Below are positions 16,092 to 25,305 of a DNA stretch of 64,000 nt, one piece after another. The position numbers and the translations under genes are program-made. Source of the DNA: JAGWBD01 sp965197455 (lineage in GTDB: Bacteria > Chloroflexota > Anaerolineae > Aggregatilineales > Phototrophicaceae); contig OZ240208.1 of NCBI GenBank assembly GCA_965197455.1, forward strand, positions 1,798,001-1,862,000, in the 5' to 3' direction. Every line of letters begins with the position of its first letter. Within the stretch, counting starts at the first letter, position 1. The notes under the pieces are model-generated. The model saw nothing but the letters and a program-made list of their open reading frames with translations, was not told where the DNA came from and did not search any database.

Positions 16092-16879
16092 TCGCCCCCG
16101 GGACTGAAGAGGCCAACCGACAGGCCGCCATCGACGACGACGTTGGCGCCGGTCATGAAGGAGGCGTCGTCGCTGCTGAGAAAGAGCACCACGCGCGCCA
16201 CCTCGCGCGGCTGGCCCACGCGCCCCAGGGGATGCAGTTCACCCCAGGAGGCCAGCGTCTCTGCCACAGCGTCCGGGTTGAAGAGCTCCGCCGACCCGCG
16301 CAGCATGGGCGTGTCGATCGAGCCGGGCGAGACGGCGTTGACGCGTACTCCGTCGTCGGCGTGATCCAGCGCCATGGTGCGCGTCATCGCGATGATTGCG
16401 CCCTTGGTGGCAGTGTAGGCGGCCACGTCTGGCTGGCTGATCAGGCCCTGCACCGAGGCGATGCTGGTCACCGCGCCGCCGCCGCGTTGCGCAATGCGCG
16501 GGATGCAATGCTTCGCCGCCAGATAAATACCCTTCAGGTTGATATCGAGGGTGCGGTCCCAGGTGTCCTCGTCGGTCGTCACCACTGAACCGTAGCTTTG
16601 GATAGCGGCGCTGTTGACCAGGCAGTCTATGCCGCCAAAGCGCTCGCAGGCCGCTTCGGCCATGGCCTGCACGGACGCATCCTGCGAGACGTCCGTATGC
16701 TGGAAGAGCGCCTGACCGCCCGCCGCCACGATGGCGGCTGCCAGTTCCTCGCCCTGCTGCGCGTTGACGTCAGCGATGACGACCGCAGCGCCCTCCGCCG
16801 CAAACTCCTGCGCGCAGGCCCTGCCGATGCCCGTGCTGCCGCCGGTCACCACCGCCACCTTGTCCGCAAAGCGCATCAT
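16088..16879 (-). CDS. Short-chain dehydrogenase/reductase (probable sugar dehydrogenase)
   Basis: A 263-residue classical SDR. The NAD(P) motif is VAVVTGGSTGIGRA; NSAAIQ matches the NNAG-type motif; the catalytic Tyr-Lys lies in AAYTATKGAI, with Ser in TSIASVQG. PGSIDTPML and DASFMTGANVVVDGG complete the family pattern. GAGG about 6 bases upstream supports the first of two adjacent ATGs (16879). It lies 11 nt after a FucU-type mutarotase, so an L-fucose or related aldose dehydrogenase is a reasonable inference. The cofactor preference was not determined. Confidence 0.88.
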   Translation of the reverse strand: MMRFADKVAVVTGGSTGIGRACAQEFAAEGAAVVIADVNAQQGEELAAAIVAAGGQALFQHTDVSQDASVQAMAEAACERFGGIDCLVNSAAIQSYGSVVTTDEDTWDRTLDINLKGIYLAAKHCIPRIAQRGGGAVTSIASVQGLISQPDVAAYTATKGAIIAMTRTMALDHADDGVRVNAVSPGSIDTPMLRGSAELFNPDAVAETLASWGELHPLGRVGQPREVARVVLFLSSDDASFMTGANVVVDGGLSVGLFSPGGD

Positions 16880-16890
16880 TCGTTCCTCAT

Positions 16891-17340
16891 TCAGTCCGGC
16901 GACGGCGTCACGCCCTTGCACAGCAGGATGTTGCCGTATTTGGCGGTCTCGCCCGTCATCACCACTGCGAAAGCCTTGCTGGCGCGCTCGTAGAAGGCGA
17001 AGCGCTCCAGACGGGCGACGGGCGTGTTGGCCATAGTGTTGGCCGTATTGTGGCGGTCGATGGCCGCCCGGAAGCCGCGTTCGACGGAAGCATCCAGATC
17101 GTCGCCGGGCACGGGCGCCATCATCAACACCGGCGTCTCGACGTAAGTGTCCAGCACCAACAGGGGCAGAATGGCGTCCAGCAAGGGCGCGACGCGCAGT
17201 CCGTCTGCGCGCAGCACGCGCCGCCCCAGCGAATCGCCAGGAAAGTGCGCGTCGGCCAGCACCAGCTCGTCGCCGTGGCCCATGCGATACAACACGTCCA
17301 GCAACTCCGGTGAGATCAACGGGGAAATTCCGCGCAACAT
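16891..17340 (-). CDS. fucU: RbsD/FucU-family sugar mutarotase
   Basis: 149 residues, the usual family length. Signature blocks are LYRMGHGDELVLADAHFPG (catalytic His and Asp region), RHNTANTMANTPVARLERF and the C-terminal AKYGNILLCKGV with the conserved Tyr. FucU interconverts the alpha and beta anomers of L-fucose; RbsD acts on ribose. The C-terminal YGN motif favours the FucU subgroup. The start has GGAGG about 6 bases upstream. It precedes the SDR on the same strand, together forming a small sugar-oxidation operon. Confidence 0.9.
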   Translation of the reverse strand: MLRGISPLISPELLDVLYRMGHGDELVLADAHFPGDSLGRRVLRADGLRVAPLLDAILPLLVLDTYVETPVLMMAPVPGDDLDASVERGFRAAIDRHNTANTMANTPVARLERFAFYERASKAFAVVMTGETAKYGNILLCKGVTPSPD

Positions 17341-17414
17341 GGCCTGCCTCCGCCTTTCGTTCGCCGCCGCCGCCGCTTGCCTGTAGACTCAGGCGCATTG
17401 TACCGCAACCCGGA

Positions 17415-20168
17415 ATGCCGATGCGCTTTCCTCCACAACTGCGCGCTGCAGCGGTGCCGCTCCTCCTGCTGGCACTGACGCTGCTGCATTTCGCGCCACT
17501 GGCCTTCAGCGGGCTGATCCTCGCGCGCGGCGACACCTTCAATTACTTCTACCCCTGGTGGACGGCGCGCAACGCAGCCTTCATGGCCGGTGAGCTTCCG
17601 CTATGGTCGCCCGACATCTTCATGGGCGTGCCGCTGCTGGCCAACCCGCAGCCCGGCACCTTCTACCCGCTCAACTGGCCGCTGCTGCCGCTCAGCGCGC
17701 CAGAGGGCATCCGCCTGAGCGTGCTGCTGCACGTCTTCCTCGCGCTCTGCGGCATGTACCGCCTGGCGCGGCGCCGGCTGGACCTGCTGCCGGCGCTGGC
17801 GGCCGCGCTGCTCTTCGGCCTGGGTGGTTTCGTCTCCGCGCATGTCGAGCAAATCAATCAGCTGCAGGGCATGGCCTGGCTGCCCTGGCTGCTGCTGTGG
17901 CTCGGCCCTGCGCTGCAGGGCAGCCGCCGCAGCCTCCTGTTGCTGGCGGCGGGCCTGGCCCTGCAGTTCCTCAGCGGCCACACGCAGACGACCTTCATCA
18001 GCGGCGCCACGCTGGCGCTGGTGGCGCTGCTCACCACCCTGCTGCAGGCCGCGCCAGGTCGCGTGCGACGCCTGCTGCGCGCCCTGCTGCTCTTGCTGCT
18101 GGCCGCGGTCCTGGCGCTGCTGCTGACCTTGCCGCAGCTGCTGCCGACGCTTGAGCTGAGCGGCCTCTCACAACGCAGCGGCGGCCTCTCTCCTGACGAG
18201 GTGCTGTCCTTCTCCTTCAGTCCGCTGGTCGCCGGGCGCGGCCTGCTGCCAGGCTATGAGGGCCTGCTCTTCGGCGAATTCGTGGCCTACAGCGGCGTCA
18301 TCGGCCTCGGCCTGGCGCTGCTGGCCCTGCTCCTGCCTCGGCAGTCGACCCTGCATCGCGAGCGGCTGCTGTGGGGTCTGCTGGCGCTTTGCGGCCTGCT
18401 GCTGGCCCTCGGTGAGTTCAATCCACTCTGGAAGCTGCTGGCGCGGCTGCCGGGTTTCAGTTACTTCCGCGTGCCGGCGCGCTGGCTGCTGCCCTTCGCG
18501 CTCGGCAGCGCCATGCTGGGCGGCATCGGCCTGCAGGGTTTATTGAGCGCCGGGATGCGCCTGCGCGCCAGAAACGTCTTCATCGTCGCTACGGCGCTGG
18601 TCGCGCTGATGGCCGCCAGCACACTGGTTGCGCGCCAGCCAGGCGCGGTGATCGGCACGGTCTTGCCAGGCGCGCGCAGCTGGGCCGCCTGGGGTCTGGC
18701 GCTGTTCATCCTGCTGCTGTCGCTGTACAGCCTGCCACGCATACGTCCCGCGCGACGCGGCCTGCTGCTCGTCCTCGCCATTGGCACCGAGCTCCTGCTG
18801 GCGGGGCGCGTGCTGCCCTTCAACCTGCTGCTGCCGCCCGAAACCTGGAGCGGCCAACGCTTCACGGTCAGTCAGCTGCGCGCCTGGAATGCGGGCGAGA
18901 CGCCGCCTGGCCGCTTCCTGTCGATCAGTGAGCTGCTCTTTGACCCCGGCGACAAGGACGCGCTGGAGGCCCGCTATGATCGCTTCGGACTCACGCCGCA
19001 GGCCCTGCGCCAGGGCCTGGTGGCGACCAAGCGCCAGGAGATTCTCGCGCCCAACCTGGCGCTCGCCCAGGGCCTGCCGGGCCTGGATGGCTTCGGCGGC
19101 GGCCTGCTGCCCACGCGCTGGTACAGTAATTTCAGCGAACTGCTGACGGTCGAGCCGCTCGCGGACGGGCGCCTGTTCCTGACGCTGGCGGACCCCGCCT
19201 GCCGCCTGGTCTGCGTGCCGGACATGCGCTGGCTGCAGTTGAGCAACACGCGCTACCTGATCGCCGACAAGACCCAGGAACTGTGGCACGAGGGCGTCGC
19301 CTTCGATACCCAGCTGGCGCAGCTGCAGGGGCCTGCTGCAACGATTAACCTTGCCAATTCGCGCGCCTTCACCGCTGACGCGCTTGAGCTACTCGTCGAG
19401 CCGGACAGTGTCCCGCAGGCAACCTTCATCGACGCGGCTGGCCAGCGCACACGCCTCACGACAGTCAGCGCGCCGGTACCAGTCTACGACCTGCTGCATC
19501 TGCGCCTGCGGCCCGATACAGCGCTCACGCCGCAGCGCATCGAGCTGGGCAGCGACACTGCGGGGCGCATCATCGCGGCCACGCTGGTCGACACGCGCGA
19601 CGGCAGCTTCCTGCAACTCACGCCGGATCCCTGGCGGCGCCTGCTTTCAAGCGAAATCGTGGTCTACGGCAACGACGCCGTCCTGCCGCGCGCCTTCATC
19701 GTGCCCGAGGCACTCTACGAACCCGACGACGAGGCCGCGCTGGCCAAAATGCGAAACCCGCAGTTTGACCCGACACGGCTGGTGCTGATCAACTCCCCCC
19801 TGCTACTCCCGGTCATTCAGTCAACAGGGGCGCCAGTCGTGGATCTGGCCGCCGACCCTGGAAGCGCGCGCATCACGCGCTACACTGCGACGGAAATCGA
19901 CCTGGCAGTGGACAGCGCGGCGCCGGCCTGGCTGGTGCTCGGCGACGCCTGGTATCCGGGTTGGGAAGCCTCGCTTGAAGGCGCGACCATACCCCTGCTG
20001 CGCGGCAACCTCATGTTCCGCGTCATTCCCGTTCCCGCGGGTACGAGCGAGGTGACCCTGCGTTACCAGCCGTCCTGGCTGCCAGGCGCGCTGCTGGCCG
20101 GTCTGATTGCCTGGGCGCTGTGGCTGCTGGCTTTCGGCTTCAGCCTGCGCCGCAAGGAGAGCGTATGA
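17415..20168 (+). CDS. YfhO-family large membrane protein (GT-C type fold)
   Basis: 917 residues. About a dozen membrane helices occupy the first 480 residues, a long extracytoplasmic domain follows (about 490-880), and a last helix (about 885-908) ends in a basic tail. The first loop LARGDTFNYFYPWWTA with LPLWSPDIFMGVPLLANPQ matches the YfhO family, which resembles GT-C glycosyltransferases that use lipid-linked sugars. It probably glycosylates a cell-envelope polymer; the substrate is unknown. Two possible ATGs (17415, 17421) are consecutive. The stop overlaps the next start by 4 nt (ATGA). Confidence 0.82.
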   Translation: MPMRFPPQLRAAAVPLLLLALTLLHFAPLAFSGLILARGDTFNYFYPWWTARNAAFMAGELPLWSPDIFMGVPLLANPQPGTFYPLNWPLLPLSAPEGIRLSVLLHVFLALCGMYRLARRRLDLLPALAAALLFGLGGFVSAHVEQINQLQGMAWLPWLLLWLGPALQGSRRSLLLLAAGLALQFLSGHTQTTFISGATLALVALLTTLLQAAPGRVRRLLRALLLLLLAAVLALLLTLPQLLPTLELSGLSQRSGGLSPDEVLSFSFSPLVAGRGLLPGYEGLLFGEFVAYSGVIGLGLALLALLLPRQSTLHRERLLWGLLALCGLLLALGEFNPLWKLLARLPGFSYFRVPARWLLPFALGSAMLGGIGLQGLLSAGMRLRARNVFIVATALVALMAASTLVARQPGAVIGTVLPGARSWAAWGLALFILLLSLYSLPRIRPARRGLLLVLAIGTELLLAGRVLPFNLLLPPETWSGQRFTVSQLRAWNAGETPPGRFLSISELLFDPGDKDALEARYDRFGLTPQALRQGLVATKRQEILAPNLALAQGLPGLDGFGGGLLPTRWYSNFSELLTVEPLADGRLFLTLADPACRLVCVPDMRWLQLSNTRYLIADKTQELWHEGVAFDTQLAQLQGPAATINLANSRAFTADALELLVEPDSVPQATFIDAAGQRTRLTTVSAPVPVYDLLHLRLRPDTALTPQRIELGSDTAGRIIAATLVDTRDGSFLQLTPDPWRRLLSSEIVVYGNDAVLPRAFIVPEALYEPDDEAALAKMRNPQFDPTRLVLINSPLLLPVIQSTGAPVVDLAADPGSARITRYTATEIDLAVDSAAPAWLVLGDAWYPGWEASLEGATIPLLRGNLMFRVIPVPAGTSEVTLRYQPSWLPGALLAGLIAWALWLLAFGFSLRRKESV

Positions 20169-21349
20169 AGATCACGAAGGTGAAGACCTACATCGTCGAT
20201 GGCGGCTTCCGGCCCTGGACCTTCGTCAGGATCGAGACCAGCGAACCCGGCCTCATCGGCTGGGGCGATTGCTCGGACTGGGGCGCGCCAGGCCCGGTGA
20301 CCGCGACCGTCGCGCGCCTGGCGGAACTCATCATCGGGCGCGACCCGCTGCAGGTGGAGGCCATCTGGTGGGACCTGGCGGCGGCCTGCATGCGCCACAG
20401 CGGCGGCCTCGCCTGGAAGGCCATGTCCGGCATCGACTCCGCGTTGTGGGACATCCGCGGCAAGGCGCTGAACGCGCCGGTGTGGCAGCTGCTGGGCGGC
20501 AAAATGCGTGATGAGTTGCGGCTTTACTGGTCGCATTGCGGCTACACGCGCAACCAGCACGCCGAACGCCTCGGCCTGCCCGCCTGCCAGACGACGGATG
20601 ATCTGCGCCGCCTGGCCGAAGAGGTACTGGAACGTGGCTACACGGCGGTCAAGACCAACCTGATGCCCTTGCGCGACCAGCCGGACGCCAGCGCCGACCT
20701 GGCCCGCTTCAGCCACGCCACCGGTGACGCGCCGCCGCACGTGCTGCGCAACGCCGTGACCATCATCGGCACGCTGCGCGAGGCACTGGGGCCGGACGTC
20801 GACATCGCGCTGGATGTGGCCTTCTGGTTCCGCCTGGGCGGCGCTATCAAACTGGCGCAGGCGCTGGAGCCCCATGCCCTGATGTGGCTGGAAGTCGAGA
20901 CCTTCGACGCCGACGCGTTGCAGCGCATCCGCAATTCGACGCGGACGCCCATCTGCACCGGCGAAAGCCTTTACGGCCAGCAGGGCTTCCTGCCCTTCCT
21001 GCAGCGCCGCGCCCAGGACATCATCATGCCCGACCTCGCCTGGAACGGCATCACCATGGGCAAGAAGCTGGCCGACCTCGCCCACGCCCATGACACGCTC
21101 TTCGCGCCGCACAACTGCCACAGTCCACTGGCCACGCTGGTGGCGGCCCAGGTCAGCGCCACGGTGCCCAATTTCTATATCCTGGAGTTCGATGTCGATG
21201 ACGCGCCCTGGCGCGACGACCTGCTCAGCCACCCGCTGGAGCTGCGCGACGGCATGTTGCAGTTGCCGCAGCGGCCCGGCCTCGGCGCAGATTTGATTGA
21301 GGCAGAATTGCTCAAACACCCGCCCGGCGATTACCCCTGGGCGCGCTGA
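20165..21349 (+). CDS. Enolase-superfamily sugar-acid dehydratase (mandelate racemase group)
   Basis: 394 residues. An N-terminal capping domain precedes a TIM barrel with the metal ligands Asp in LDVAFWF, Glu in WLEVET and Glu in CTGES. KTNL lies where the general base KxK/KxN is found, and HNCHSP carries a candidate catalytic His. The overall pattern is that of acid-sugar dehydratases. AAGGAG just before the ATG at 20165 fixes the start. It is coupled to the YfhO gene, which is odd for a catabolic enzyme. With FucU and SDR nearby, it could act on an aldonate. Specificity unknown. Confidence 0.85.
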   Translation: MKITKVKTYIVDGGFRPWTFVRIETSEPGLIGWGDCSDWGAPGPVTATVARLAELIIGRDPLQVEAIWWDLAAACMRHSGGLAWKAMSGIDSALWDIRGKALNAPVWQLLGGKMRDELRLYWSHCGYTRNQHAERLGLPACQTTDDLRRLAEEVLERGYTAVKTNLMPLRDQPDASADLARFSHATGDAPPHVLRNAVTIIGTLREALGPDVDIALDVAFWFRLGGAIKLAQALEPHALMWLEVETFDADALQRIRNSTRTPICTGESLYGQQGFLPFLQRRAQDIIMPDLAWNGITMGKKLADLAHAHDTLFAPHNCHSPLATLVAAQVSATVPNFYILEFDVDDAPWRDDLLSHPLELRDGMLQLPQRPGLGADLIEAELLKHPPGDYPWAR

Positions 21350-21391
21350 ACCAGTCTGGCGGCTGACAGGCGGATTGTGGCAATGCAGGAA

Positions 21392-22540
21392 TCAGCCGGT
21401 GCGCGCCATGGGCATGATGACGTGGATGAAGTCGTCGCGGTCTTCGGGGCGCAGCACACCGGGCCCGGGTGGGCCGCTGCTCTGCAGCACGACGCGCTCG
21501 TCGTTGATTTCGTTGAGCACGTCGATCAGATATTCCACGTTGAGCGAAATGTCCAGTTCGCCGCCCTCGACGCTGGCGTCAACCATGTCGGTGTTGTCGC
21601 CGCGTTCGTTGCTCTTGCCGGCGATGACGACCTCGCCCGGGTCGCTGGGGTTGTCGGCCGGGCGCACCAGGATGCGGGCGCTGCCGCTGGCATCGCGCGC
21701 GAAGATGGCGGCGCGACGGCAGGCGCGCAGCAGTTCGCCGGTGTAGACCACGGTTGAAGTCGTGAAGTCCTTGGGGATGACGGCGCTGAAATCCGGGAAG
21801 CGGTCCTCAAGCAGCTGCGAGGAAACCAGCACCTGGTTGAGGTGGAAGAGCACGATTTCACGCTCGTCGGGGAAGCTGATGCGCACTTCATCATCGGCGT
21901 CGCTGATGATGCGAGCAACTTCACGTAGCGCGCGGCCGGGGATGACCATGCTGCGCGGCTCGCTGAACTCCTGCTCCAGCGGCCCCGTGCGCACGGCCAG
22001 GCGGTAGCCATCCGCGGCCGCCATGGTCAGGGTGTTGCCCTTGAATTCGGTGAAAACGCCGGTCAGCACCGGGCGGTTGTCCTCTTTCGCAGTGGCGAAG
22101 ACCGTCTGCTGGATCATGCTGCGGAACATGTCCGCGGGCAGGGTCACGTCGCTGCTGCCACCGGAGGGCAGCAGGGGAAACTCCTCGGCATCAATGCCGC
22201 GCACGGTCGAGACGTTGGCGCCGCAGCGCACGTTCACGCTGCGCGTCGCTTCGTCGAGGCTGAGGTCGACCCGTTCCGGCGACAGATTGTTGACGAGTTC
22301 ACTGAAGGTGCTGCGCGGCAGGGTGATGCCGCCGGTTTCGCCCACCTGGGCGCCGATCCAGCAGGTGATACTGAGGCCGTGGCTCATGTCCATGGCGGCC
22401 AGTCGCAAACGGGCGTCGCCCTCGTCGCCAGTGCGCAGCAAAATGTTGCCCAGCACCGGCAAGGTGGGTCGACTTTCTACCGCTCGCCCGACGATTCCCA
22501 GCCCCCGCGCCAGATTTTCCTGTCGTACGCTCACCCGCAT
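21392..22540 (-). CDS. dnaN: DNA polymerase III beta subunit (sliding clamp)
   Basis: 382 residues, the usual length for a three-domain beta clamp. It begins MRVSVRQENLARGLGIVGRAV, with LPVLGNILL following and the conserved GGIDSA-less clamp signatures PEDRDDFIHVIMPMA at the C-terminus, the peptide-binding end. It holds the polymerase on DNA. The ATG at 22540 gives the typical N-terminus; an in-frame ATG at 22558 would add six residues. It converges with the enolase-superfamily gene and is driven by a strong promoter shared head to head with metG. Confidence 0.95.
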   Translation of the reverse strand: MRVSVRQENLARGLGIVGRAVESRPTLPVLGNILLRTGDEGDARLRLAAMDMSHGLSITCWIGAQVGETGGITLPRSTFSELVNNLSPERVDLSLDEATRSVNVRCGANVSTVRGIDAEEFPLLPSGGSSDVTLPADMFRSMIQQTVFATAKEDNRPVLTGVFTEFKGNTLTMAAADGYRLAVRTGPLEQEFSEPRSMVIPGRALREVARIISDADDEVRISFPDEREIVLFHLNQVLVSSQLLEDRFPDFSAVIPKDFTTSTVVYTGELLRACRRAAIFARDASGSARILVRPADNPSDPGEVVIAGKSNERGDNTDMVDASVEGGELDISLNVEYLIDVLNEINDERVVLQSSGPPGPGVLRPEDRDDFIHVIMPMARTG

Positions 22541-22575
22541 GGTCAGGCCCCGTCTCATGCCCCGCTGTGCGCCGC

Positions 22576-22604
22576 AGTATAGCGACCAGGCGGTGCGACT
22601 TCAA
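22576..22604 (-). promoter_or_regulatory. dnaN promoter
   Basis: Minus strand: -35 TTGAAG (22604-22599), 17-bp spacer, -10 TATACT (22581-22576). Its -35 box overlaps that of the metG promoter on the other strand. Confidence 0.7.
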
Positions 22605-22628
22605 GCACGACTCCGCCTGTGCTATTAT
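22600..22628 (+). promoter_or_regulatory. metG promoter
   Basis: -35 TTCAAG (22600-22605), 17-bp spacer, -10 TATTAT (22623-22628). It shares five bases of its -35 with the divergent dnaN promoter, so one polymerase should block the other. Confidence 0.55.
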
Positions 22629-22654
22629 GACGCCCGCGTTTGGAGGGAGCATCC

Positions 22655-24472
22655 ATGAGCCGCAAAGCCGAGTACATTCATGTTTCTGTCGCCTGGCCCT
22701 ACGCCAACGGCGACCTGCATGTGGGCCACCTGGCCGGCACCTATCTGCCGGCGGACATTTTCGCACGCTATCATCGCCTGCGCGGCAACCATGTGCTCAT
22801 GGTCTCCGGCTCCGATACGCACGGGACGCCCATCTCGGTCGAGGCTGACCGGCGCGGCCTGCCCGCCCTGGACATCTTCGAGCACTATCACAGCCGTTTC
22901 CTGCGCACGCAGCAGAAGCTCGGCATCAGCTACGACCTCTTCACACACACCGACACCGAGACCCATCACCGCATCGCCCAGGACATCTTTTCGCTGCTGC
23001 TGGAGCGCGATTACCTCTACCGCGAGGAGCAGGAGCTGCTCTACAGCGAACGTGAGCAGCGCTTTTTGCCCGACCGCTACGTCGAGGGCGAATGCTACCT
23101 CTGTGGCTTTGACGGCGCGCGCGGCGACCAGTGCGACAACTGTAGTCATCTGCTGGATGCCACAAAGTTGATCAATCCACGCAACCGCGCCCACCCCGAC
23201 GACCGTCTCATCGTGCGTCGCAGCGAGCACTACTTCCTGGACCTGAGCCAGACTTCAGCAGAGCTGCTGGACTACCTGGCGCGCAACCAGGGGCACTGGC
23301 GCAGCAATGTGCTCAGCTTCACGCGCAACCTCATCCTGCGCGGCGAGGCGGAAGGTCTGCGCGGTCGCGCCTATACGCGCGACCTGGACTGGGGCATCTC
23401 CGTGCCGCTGCCTGGCTGGGAGGACAAGCGCATTTACGTCTGGTTCGAGGCGGTCAACGGCTATTTCACCGCCAGCGTGGAATGGGCGCAGAACCAGGGC
23501 CGGCCCGACGCCTGGAAGGACTGGTGGTACAACCCGGACGCCAAAATCTACAACTTCATCGGCAAGGACAACATCCCCTTCCACACCGTCATCTGGCCCG
23601 CCATGCTGCTCGGCATCAGCGGCATTTATCACGGTGGCGACACGCCTGCGCTGAACCTGCCTTATGACGTGCCCGCCAACGAATTCATGAATGTCGAGGG
23701 GCGCCAGTTCTCCAAGAGCCGCAACTGGGCCATCTGGCTGCCAGACATCCTCGAACGCTACCAGGTCGACGCCATCCGTTACTACGTCGCCATGACCTTT
23801 CCCGAAACGCATGACTCGGACTTCGCCTGGGAAGGCTTCCTGGCGCGCGTCAACAACGAACTGGTGGCCGCCTGGGGCAACCTGGTCAACCGCTCGCTCA
23901 ACTTTGCCTGGCGCAACTTCGACGGTCAGGTGCCGCAGCCGGGCGCGCTGACCGACAGCGACCGGGCCATCATCGACCGCGCCGAGGCCGGTTTCGACGA
24001 GGTTGGCGCGCTGCTGGAACAGGTGCGCCTGCGCGAGGCGCTGCAGACTGCGATGGAGATCGTGCGCAATGCCAACGCCTACCTCAGCGAGCGCGAGCCC
24101 TGGAAGCGCATTCATGATGATCGCGAGGACGCCGCCAGCAGCGTCTACAGCATCCTGCGCGTCATCGACAACCTCAAGCTGCTGCTCGCGCCCTTCCTGC
24201 CCTTCAGCGCGCAGGAGCTGCACGAAATGCTGGGCTACGACGGCCAGCTCTTCGGCACGCTGGAGATTCGCAGCTATCAGGAGGAGACGCGCGCGCACGA
24301 GGCCCTGGTCTACAACGCGGAGACTGCCACGGGCTCATGGTGCAAGAGCGCGCTGGCGCCCGGCCAGGCGCTGCGCCAGCCGCATCCACTCTTCACGCGA
24401 CTGGAGCCGGAGATCGTCGACAGCGAACGCGCCTTCCTCGGCGCCGAACGCGAGGAAAACGAAATCAGCTGA
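22655..24472 (+). CDS. metG: Methionyl-tRNA synthetase
   Basis: 605-residue class I synthetase. The HIGH motif is DLHVGHLAG, the zinc knuckle is CYLCGFDGARGDQCDNC (about residues 150-166), and the KMSKS-type motif is FSKSR. SGSDTHGTP and FIGKDNIPFHTVIWPAML are typical of MetG. It lacks the C-terminal EMAP/tRNA-binding domain seen in longer MetG proteins. GGAGGG about eight bases before the ATG at 22655 fixes the start. Its last 8 bases overlap the convergent nucleotidyltransferase-like gene. Confidence 0.96.
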   Translation: MSRKAEYIHVSVAWPYANGDLHVGHLAGTYLPADIFARYHRLRGNHVLMVSGSDTHGTPISVEADRRGLPALDIFEHYHSRFLRTQQKLGISYDLFTHTDTETHHRIAQDIFSLLLERDYLYREEQELLYSEREQRFLPDRYVEGECYLCGFDGARGDQCDNCSHLLDATKLINPRNRAHPDDRLIVRRSEHYFLDLSQTSAELLDYLARNQGHWRSNVLSFTRNLILRGEAEGLRGRAYTRDLDWGISVPLPGWEDKRIYVWFEAVNGYFTASVEWAQNQGRPDAWKDWWYNPDAKIYNFIGKDNIPFHTVIWPAMLLGISGIYHGGDTPALNLPYDVPANEFMNVEGRQFSKSRNWAIWLPDILERYQVDAIRYYVAMTFPETHDSDFAWEGFLARVNNELVAAWGNLVNRSLNFAWRNFDGQVPQPGALTDSDRAIIDRAEAGFDEVGALLEQVRLREALQTAMEIVRNANAYLSEREPWKRIHDDREDAASSVYSILRVIDNLKLLLAPFLPFSAQELHEMLGYDGQLFGTLEIRSYQEETRAHEALVYNAETATGSWCKSALAPGQALRQPHPLFTRLEPEIVDSERAFLGAEREENEIS

Positions 24473-25232
24473 GCGCATCCTCAATGCGCGCCAGGGTCGC
24501 ATTCACGACCGGCGCGTGCGCGGGCAGAATCTGTGGCGCCAGCAGCGCAGCGGTCTCACGATAAAGGCGTAACCCGGCGCATACGCGGACTTCAGTGGCG
24601 GCGGGCGGCACACCCAGCGCGGCGCGCAGTGCCTGGCTCCAGGCGCTGTCCACGCCGACGGCCGCCTGCAGTTGCTGCAGCTGCCGGTTCTCGGTCTCAA
24701 CCAGCAGGCCCAGGCCCAGGGTCACGGCGCGCAGCAGCCCGGGAATCAGCGCGTTCAGCCAGAAGAGCGCCATGCCCTCGTCGCCCAGCGCCAGCGCGCT
24801 GACGAGCTTGCCAACTTCCTCGGCGTTGCCGCAAAGATCGTAACTGGCGCAGGCGTCAGCGGCCGGCTGCAACGAGTCCCACTCGAACGCGTGCGCCTGT
24901 TCGATCACCCGCGCCAGCGCATGCTGCGGGTCGTGCAGCACGCACATCTGGCGAAAGCCAGGCACGACGGCGATGGCCGTCAGCGGCGCGCGCATCAATG
25001 CGGCCTCATCCGCCAGGCGGCGTACGGAGATGCTGACCAGGTGGTCCTGCACCATGCGCAGCGAATAGCCGGCGAAGGGATCGTCCGGCAGCCGGTACAC
25101 GAAGCGCCAGACATCGACATCGCTGTGCGCGCCAGCGTCGCCGCGGGCGTGGCTGCCGGTCAGACCCAGCGCCTCCGTGTTGTCGTCGACCATCTCGTTG
25201 ACCAGCTGCCGCAGCAGGCCTTTAATGGACAT
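24465..25232 (-). CDS. Nucleotidyltransferase-domain protein
   Basis: 255 residues from the ATG at 25232 (MSIKGLLRQLVNEM). LTGSHARGDAGAHSDVDVW is the GSx(10)DxD nucleotidyltransferase motif of the pol-beta/MNT superfamily, near residues 24-42. The rest is mostly helical, as in kanamycin-nucleotidyltransferase-like proteins. It may transfer NMP to a small molecule or protein; no substrate is indicated. A longer upstream frame overlaps the queF promoter and is unlikely to be translated. Divergent from queF. Confidence 0.7.
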   Translation of the reverse strand: MSIKGLLRQLVNEMVDDNTEALGLTGSHARGDAGAHSDVDVWRFVYRLPDDPFAGYSLRMVQDHLVSISVRRLADEAALMRAPLTAIAVVPGFRQMCVLHDPQHALARVIEQAHAFEWDSLQPAADACASYDLCGNAEEVGKLVSALALGDEGMALFWLNALIPGLLRAVTLGLGLLVETENRQLQQLQAAVGVDSAWSQALRAALGVPPAATEVRVCAGLRLYRETAALLAPQILPAHAPVVNATLARIEDALS

Positions 25233-25250
25233 GGCTGTTCCGGCTCCCCG

Positions 25251-25278
25251 TTGAACACTGCGCGGCAAACTGTACACT
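25251..25278 (+). promoter_or_regulatory. queF promoter
   Basis: -35 TTGAAC (25251-25256), 16-bp spacer, -10 TACACT (25273-25278). The transcript should begin near 25285, leaving only about 20 nt before queF. Confidence 0.6.
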
Positions 25279-25305
25279 GTTTGCGCAGAAAGAGGAGACA
25301 ACACC

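Noticed and set aside
25279..25305. preQ1 riboswitch upstream of queF
   Set aside because: The predicted leader is only about 20 nt, too short for the aptamer.
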